From the NCBI GenBank assembly GCA_022496805.1, contig CM040101.1:7876501-7940500 (forward strand): DNA of 64,000 nt. The letters are read 5' to 3'. Positions 57,571-64,000 of this stretch are shown piece after piece. The position numbers and the translations under genes were made by a program. Position 1 is the stretch's first letter; every line of letters begins with the position of its first letter. The notes under the pieces were generated by a model. It did not search any database, had not been told where the DNA came from, and was given only the letters and a program-made list of their open reading frames with translations. This stretch comes from Pohlia nutans. Taxonomy: Eukaryota; Streptophyta; Bryopsida; Bryales; Mniaceae.

Positions 57571-58665
57571 AATTTGAAAGACAAACACCATGTTAGGATC
57601 TCTAGAGGTTAGGGGCATCCAAATTTCATGTTGGGTTATGAGATTTATACTTAAAAGCTGCTAAATTTAGTAGATTTTGCCATACATGCTCAAATTTGAT
57701 GTAGATTTCCGCAATTTGAAAGACAAATACCATGTTAGGGTCTCTAGAAGTTAGGGGCATCCAAATTTCATGTTGGGTTATGAGATTTATATTTAAAAGC
57801 TACTAAATTTAGAAGATTTTGCCATACATGCTCAAATTTGATGTAGATTTCCGCAATTTGAAAGACAAACACCATGTTAGGGTCTCTAGAGGTTAGGGGC
57901 ATCCAAATTTTATGTTGGTTTCTGAGATTTATACTTAAAAGCTGCTAAATTTAGAAGATTTTGCCATACATGCTCAAATTTGATGTAGATTTCCACAATT
58001 TGAAAGATAAACAACATATTAGGTCCCCTAGCAGTCATTGGCACCCAAGTTTGATGTTGGGTTTTGAAATTTATAATCAAGTCCTGCTAAATTTAGTAAA
58101 TTTTGCTATATATGCTCAAATTTGATATAGATTTCCGCAATCTGAAAGACAAACACCATCTTAGGTCCCCTAGCAGTCATTGGCACCCAAGTTTGATGTT
58201 GGGTTTTGAAATTTATAATCAAAAGTTGCTATATTTAGTAGATTTTGCCATACATACTCAAATTTGATGTAAATTTTTGTAATTTAAAAAACAAACACAA
58301 TGTTAAGGCCTCAGAGGTTAGGGGCACTCAAATTTCATGTTGGGTTTCGAAATTTATAAACAAAAGCTACTAAGTTTAGTATATTTTCCATACATACTCA
58401 AATTTGATGTAGATATCCGCATTTTAGAAGACAATCACTATGGTAGGGTCCATAGCAGTTAGGACAACCCAAATTTCATGTTGGGTTCCAAGATTTAAAA
58501 TTTAAAACAACAAAATTTAGCATATTTTGTAATACACACATGAATTTGCTGCAGATTTCTGCTATTTGAAAGCAATACAGAACATTATGGTCTCTAGGGA
58601 TTACTGGCCTTGAAGTTTCATCTTGGATTTTTTGAAATTATTAAAGTGATTTTGTAAATGTAGTT
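57571..58665. repeat. 142-bp tandem repeat array, about eight copies
   Basis: The repeat start (AATTTGAAAGACAAACACCA) recurs at 57571, 57713, 57855, 57997, 58139, 58281, ~58422 and ~58563, a constant period near 142. Units contain CAAATTTCATGTTGGGTT and TTTTGCCATACATGCTCAAA. Divergence increases towards the right end. No reading frame is preserved. Confidence 0.9.
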
Positions 58666-60086
58666 GCTTAGTTAAAGAAGTCCAAATTTGACTTGGATTT
58701 GTTCAATTGACATTGACAAATCATTGTATGACGCTTGGAGTTGATGGATTATACCATGACCTTGAGGGAGTGAAGTATCGTCGTTTGGAAGAAGAAGATA
58801 ACTACACATATGAGCAAGTCGTAGTGGAGCAGTAGTATAGATTGAGAAAGTATTCAAAAGAGAATCATTTGATGTAGTAGGATAGTGCATATATTATTTA
58901 CTTCATAGTGTATGCCTTCATTTTTATATGAAAGAGAAGTGTTTTGTTTTGATTTTCTATCACATAGTAATAAAAAAATATTGAACATTATGTTTAATTT
59001 TCTTTTAATTCATGGCAGATTAAACATGGATGAATGTGTTGTTGCTATTTAAAAAATGAGAATATATAAAATTTCAGGGGGGTAAAATGTCAAGAAAGTG
59101 CAAATTTTGCACCATCGTGGCCATCGGACAATGCACTTGGCCAAGTGCAAAAATTTCTAATTTGGTGTAATACTTGATGCATTTGGATCCAAGTTTCTTA
59201 ATTTTAGTCAAAGTAAACTTCAACCTGGTTTTTTGGTTGGCCCAAAGTTTTAGCATTACATTTGTGCATATATGCTATCACATACCATGAGAAAAATTTC
59301 AAGTCATGCTTAGTATAAAGTCCTTGGGCCCAATTTGCTAATTTTGAGCAATCCTATTGATTGAAGTTTAGAAACTTTAGGTCCCACATATTAAATAGAT
59401 GTAAGTAAGGTATATAGACTCATAATCGCCTCTACTCAAAAACCATCCAATCTAGATTCTTACTTAGAATAAAGAGCTTATTATGATGATGTATACTACT
59501 TGAACAATAGATTCCATGGTTGATTTCTTATGCGCATATATTTAGTGCTTTGCAAATTCATAGCTTATTCACACATTGTTCAAGTAATGCATGCTAAAGT
59601 GAATTAGAGCCCTTTTATTTGCCACTAAGATCCTATAAAGTTGATTTTATATAATAATAGTAATTATGTACAATTAATGCCAAAATTTCTATTAGTGGAA
59701 ATTATAGGTGCATATACATTTATGGGCCACCAAAGGGTTAAGGCCACCATGGGCTTTGTTGTGACATCCGTGGTGCATGTCGTGTACTAATATTTTGATC
59801 TTTGTTGGATAGATAGATAGAAACTCCGGTCCCTTTTTATGGTTGGTGTGAATAGAGTGTCTGTTCGTCTTAACAATGAGCTAGTGCCCACTGGACAAAG
59901 AAAATCTTTGTCACTAATTATTTTGTAACTGATACTCATTCATTTGAAATTTAGGCCCCAATTGTCTTTGTGCGCATTCAGTGCCAAACCAATTGCTCTA
60001 AAAGCTAATACTAATTTAGTATGTTAAACATTGTTGTATTTGTGTGTATTAAATAAAATTCATTGTAAAAATATGCAATTAACATT
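58666..60086. other. AT-rich intergenic region with short palindromes
   Basis: Contains GCACTTGGCCAAGTGC, a perfect 16-bp palindrome near 59133, also found near 61682. A GATA-rich repeat with AACTCCGGTCCC (about 59808-59900) recurs near 62656-62760. No gene supported. Confidence 0.35.
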
Positions 60087-61720
60087 GAACACCAAAAACA
60101 CTCCAATTCCCTATTTTTGCACTTGGCCATATAATCATGCACTTGGCTTCCGGGCGCACTAAAAATTCAAACCGGTAGAAATTGCATGAAAATTTTGGCC
60201 GATTTTTATCTTCTACAAATTTGGTTGCAAAAAGGATAATTTGGAAATTGTCGAGTCATTTTTTTTTTGTTACTTGTGCTTTGAATATTTTCTATATGAT
60301 TTCTATACGCAACAAAACTCTCCTTGAAATTGATCTTCACACATAGTATATTAGAAAAATACAGGAGGGTAGAGATCTCAAACAAGAGGTTAAGTACACA
60401 TCTTATAAAACCATATAAAACATATTGTAAGCAATTAGAAGTAGGCCACAAATAGACGAGCATGTTTTAAATATGCATTTCAGTATATAAAAACACTTTA
60501 CTTGTTTATAATTTATAAAAAGAGTACAAACTTTTAAATCAATACCTTGACAACTAAACTAGATAATAACATACTATATAGTAATGTACTCATCTACTCT
60601 AGTAAGCATCTAGCAACCTCTTGTCACTCATGCCTTCAATCTGCATTGCAACATATTCAAGTATGTGCGACTTCGCTTCATTTGGAATAGTGATTTGCTT
60701 CATCCGCACGTAATCATATAGCGCCATTCTTGCCCTCCAAATAGCAACTCCACCATGACATTTCTTTACAATGTTATCAAAATAGATTGTCCAACCTCTT
60801 CGAACAAACTCGTCAGAACAACGAGCTGAGTGATTCACTCCCCTATAAAGAATCCATGAAATTCCACATGAACAACATCGTTGTCAACTCCAATAGGGCA
60901 TTCAAATGCACTAAGAAAAGGGAAAAAAAAATGTGCGACCATGCACACTCAACCACCTACACAAAAAATAAAACAAAAAAAATCATTAAACATCTATCTA
61001 TCTGTCTCTATATATTGTTATATATATACTTTTTGCGGGTCGCTAATGATACATAGCCGCCCCTTTGCTTTCTTCCTTTTGTAAAGAAAACATGCGTATG
61101 TTCTTGCATACCCTCTCCTAGCCGCCTCATGAGTATATAAGGCGGCCATGGGAGCATGGGAGTACATATTTGTGTTCTCTTAAGGAGAGAATAAAATGGG
61201 GTCCGCTCGCGCAGACCCTCAACCCCTGAAATCTCGGAAATTTTGGAAATCCCGGAAATCCTGGAAAAATTGAATATTTATTTATTTATTTTTGGGTGTG
61301 GCAGAGGGGCTGAGGGTACATGGCATTCGAATGTTGTTATGAAGGATGGAAGAAGGAGCCACGCAGCCTTATGTACTTTTTGGCAAAAAAAAAAGAAATA
61401 AAAAAACGGAACAGAAGAAAAAATAAATGAATTTCTTCTCCCATACACTCTGGCAACGGTGTTATAATGTCTTAATCTATTCATAATTTATATTAGTTTT
61501 TAAATAGTCAATCTAGCAATTTTAAAAATAAAGGAAATTCAAATTTTTGTTATGAAAAATTTGAAATATTAGTCTTTTATTGCAGTATACTACAAGTTTC
61601 AACAAAAAAAGAAATCGATGTTTTTTCGTCAGTTTTTTTTGAGAAATTCTTTTTTTAGCGCAATTAGGTCCGGAAATGATTGCACTTGGCCAAGTGCAAA
61701 AATAGGGAATTGGGTGTTCA
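60086..61720. mobile_element. inverted-repeat element of about 1.6 kb
   Basis: TGAACACC...AATTCCCTATTTTTGCACTTGGCC at the left (60086-60127) is inverted at the right (about 61686-61720); the left copy has about ten extra bases. The interior has an 80-residue - strand frame (60838-60599, DYVRMKQITIPNEAKSHILE) of unknown nature. It also has a TATA-bearing GC-richer segment (61120-61215) resembling LTR sequence. Boundaries and class are uncertain. Confidence 0.5.
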
Positions 61721-63045
61721 AAGCCGTTGATATAATTTTGTATTAGTAGTGGAGCAACAATTTCATTGAATATGCATAAATGCAACAAAATGTTAGGTAT
61801 ATTGAATTAACTTTGAACTTCAAAATCAATGTATTAGTAATGATTTTGCACTAAAACCACGGAGGTTTAAATTTGAGATGTTGAACTCTCTAGGTTGCAT
61901 TTGGCTAGGGTTTGTTGTAATTCTGCTCTTGCAATGAAGTTCTCTTATGTATGTATTTTTTATGAATAAAATAATAATAACAATATTTATTAATTATAAA
62001 AATCTAAAGAATTTAAAAGATTACAATAATTGGCAATGCTTTCAGTCCTTATTGCTTTAGGAGTTGTTGCTATTATTTTGGGAGTTGCTTTTGTTGCTAT
62101 GGGAGTTATTGTTGCTTTGCTTTATTAATTGCTAATTATGCCAAACACTTCAGTGGTTAGTAATCACTTTACTATTTCACTAATGAAGAAGTTAATGCTT
62201 TATATTCTTAATTTGGTTATCTACTTGGTGCGTGTGGGTATTTTTATTTTTTTTAATAAAGTACAAATAGATTTTGAAAATTAGTAAGTGAGCCAAAGTC
62301 TCATTAAGTAACTCTTTTTAACGAGTTTCCATATCCATATGGGGTCTTGAACAAACACATATCTATGTTAAACTTCATAGCATTTTCACATTTTCTAGCA
62401 TTTTTACACTCCAATAATTGATTGTAGTTAATTGTTATGAATCTTTGGTGGCTTTCTACATAAACCATAAGTCTATGTGAATCTAAATGAATCTAAGTGA
62501 ATCTAAATTGAATGAATATAGGTGAATCTAGGTGAATGTCAGCATTTGAGTAATTTGGTGTATAGTAGTCTCTTCCGCTTCAACCCTTTTACATTTATAT
62601 TTTTTAACCCTTAAGTAACGATGAGATTGAGTTTTAATTCTAATTGTATACATACATATAGATAGATAGAAACTCCGGTCCCCCTTCGAGGCCGGCGTGA
62701 ATAAAATGTCTGTGCGTAATGTCAATGACCCAGTGCCTACCAAACAAAGGGCCATTGGGACAAAATTACTTTCTCCTGCCGGGAATAGACACTTTATCTA
62801 ATTGTCATGGAGGCGCAGGGTCTTGCTTTAGATTATTCTTCAACTCACCATAGACTAGTTTTGCCGTCTTTTTGAACTGAAAACGAGTTGAAGGTGAGTA
62901 TGAGGTTGAGTTTCCACTTTGACACACTCTTTTCGGTTAACTCTAATGGAAGACAATTTGTTGTGGACAACGGTGAGTTTTGTGGTTGTCTGCAATTGTT
63001 GTAGACAATGATTTAAGTCATAAAACAAAGAATAGTTGCAATGTA
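61721..63045. other. AT-rich intergenic DNA with dispersed repeats
   Basis: An isolated TTAACCCTTAAG terminus near 62606 has no partner. At 62815-62940 there is a partial copy of the repeat found at 51420-51545. No gene seen. Confidence 0.35.
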
Positions 63046-63321
63046 CATCAAGAATTTAGGATCCCACGGATTTTAAACGATTTCTGTGCAACATCCGAAA
63101 TTTCATGAGTTCGTACATTTTTCGCACGGATTATGAACGGATTTTGCGCTAATTCCGCACATATTTTGCATTGTGTAAGATATTGAAAAGAGTGAATGTA
63201 GAAGCCATGTGGATTCAGTGCAAAATTAGCGCAAAATCCGTGCGAAAAATGTACGAACCCATGAAATTTCAGATGTCACACGGAAATCGTTAAAAATCAG
63301 TGAGATCCTAAATTCCTGATG
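63046..63321. mobile_element. 276-bp foldback MITE, copy 2
   Basis: Same family as 45112-45395: CATCAAGAATTTAGGATC at the left and GATCCTAAATTCCTGATG at the right, TA on both sides. The inner sequence GTGCGAAAAATGTACGAACC is conserved between the copies. Confidence 0.85.
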
Positions 63322-64000
63322 TAGTCCCTTCCATTTCATGTAGTCCCTTCCACTTTATGTAGTCTCCCACTTTAGCCCTTTTTCTTATTATCATTATCAT
63401 TTGTTACTCAAAGAGTTGTGAAATTGAGGTTTTGGTTCTACTTACTTTTGTAGACAATGATGAGTTCTTTAAAAGCTGCTACAAGCCAGAAGGGCAAAGA
63501 TGTAGTAGCAAAGATGTAGTAGCAGAGCAACTATTTACTCAGCCGCAACACAAACAACTACTTATGAAGCCAAAACACAAGCAACTAAGGTTGTGAAAAA
63601 AACGAGGATAATGAAGGCACCATTGAAGAATAAAAAGAAAGTTGTAGAGAAGAGTGCATCAAAAGTATTAGAAGTGAGTGGCACTTGACTCAACTAATAG
63701 TCATTAATACACATTTCGATAACTTTGAATTTATTCATGATTTTTGGATTGAGGATCCGGAATTGCCATGGGGAGATTTGATGGAGAGGTCACCATTTGT
63801 GGAGAGGAATGTTCCAATATGGAAGTATCGGTACTCTGATTTTCTGCGATAGGGAGTTCTGTCTATGGTGGTTCTCTAGAATAGTGGTGCTTCCCCATCA
63901 TGATAGAGATCCATCTCCATTGTCGTCTCCCAAGTGATAGGAAGGCCTCCCCATCAATCCAATTTTCAGGGTTTCCTGTGTGCAGTCATGGGTTGTGAAT
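63322..64000. other. end of window, unrecognised
   Basis: A short direct repeat (GATGTAGTAGCA twice near 63500-63525) and Lys-rich frames. 63720-63850 on the + strand can read EFIHDFWIEDPELPWGDLME, which may be part of a decayed transposon protein. No family assigned; it may continue beyond the window. Confidence 0.25.

Noticed and set aside
57571..58665. Possible CRISPR-like array
   Set aside because: The repeat unit is a continuous 142-bp tandem repeat without short repeats and unique spacers, and this is nuclear plant DNA.

Overview
This is a 64 kb piece of nuclear DNA from a land plant. Genes are split by GT-AG introns, two products carry likely plastid transit peptides, and the transcription factors are of plant type (R1R2R3-MYB, B3). 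The intergenic DNA is AT-rich and crowded with Stowaway-, CACTA-, hAT-, Tc1- and Ty1/copia-like elements. A MinC-type domain, many TTAA-bounded elements and a Tc1-type transposase fit a seed-free lineage (bryophyte, lycophyte or fern) better than a flowering plant. That placement is inference; the species cannot be named from the sequence.

Layout. (1) 1-7.7 kb: a plastid-division locus. A two-exon minD gene (+ strand, 173-1762) is followed tail to tail by a seven-exon gene (- strand, 7617-4047). The second gene encodes a transit peptide, a MinC C-terminal beta-helix domain and four predicted membrane segments. (2) 10.0-10.5 kb: a two-exon gene for a small, probably plastid, single-pass membrane protein of unknown function. 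(3) 14.6-31 kb: nested transposons. These include two decayed copia elements, a Tc1-like element with inverted repeats of about 588 bp and a transposase remnant, CACTA elements with exact target duplications, hAT-like elements with 8-bp duplications, and several TTAA-bounded elements. One retroelement (21742-30831) can be unpicked layer by layer. (4) 31.5-34.2 kb: a REM-like B3 gene with a broken second B3 domain downstream, then a LINE fragment. (5) 36.6-42.3 kb: a complete ten-exon MYB3R gene on the - strand. (6) 43-64 kb: mostly repeats, namely TTAA elements, foldback elements, microsatellites, a 182-bp-arm palindrome abutting a 142-bp tandem array, and a few promoter-like or single-copy islands with no recognisable protein.

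How the genes relate: MinD is a membrane-cycling ATPase that positions the FtsZ ring, and in bacteria MinC is its partner through the MinC C-domain. Finding a membrane-anchored MinC-domain protein 2.3 kb from minD in a plant nucleus is the most notable feature. MYB3R proteins control G2/M genes, so the window also holds a cell-cycle regulator, but no link between the two loci is visible in the sequence. Intron and exon boundaries were placed by hand from reading frame, GT-AG sites and family similarity; transcripts were not available.
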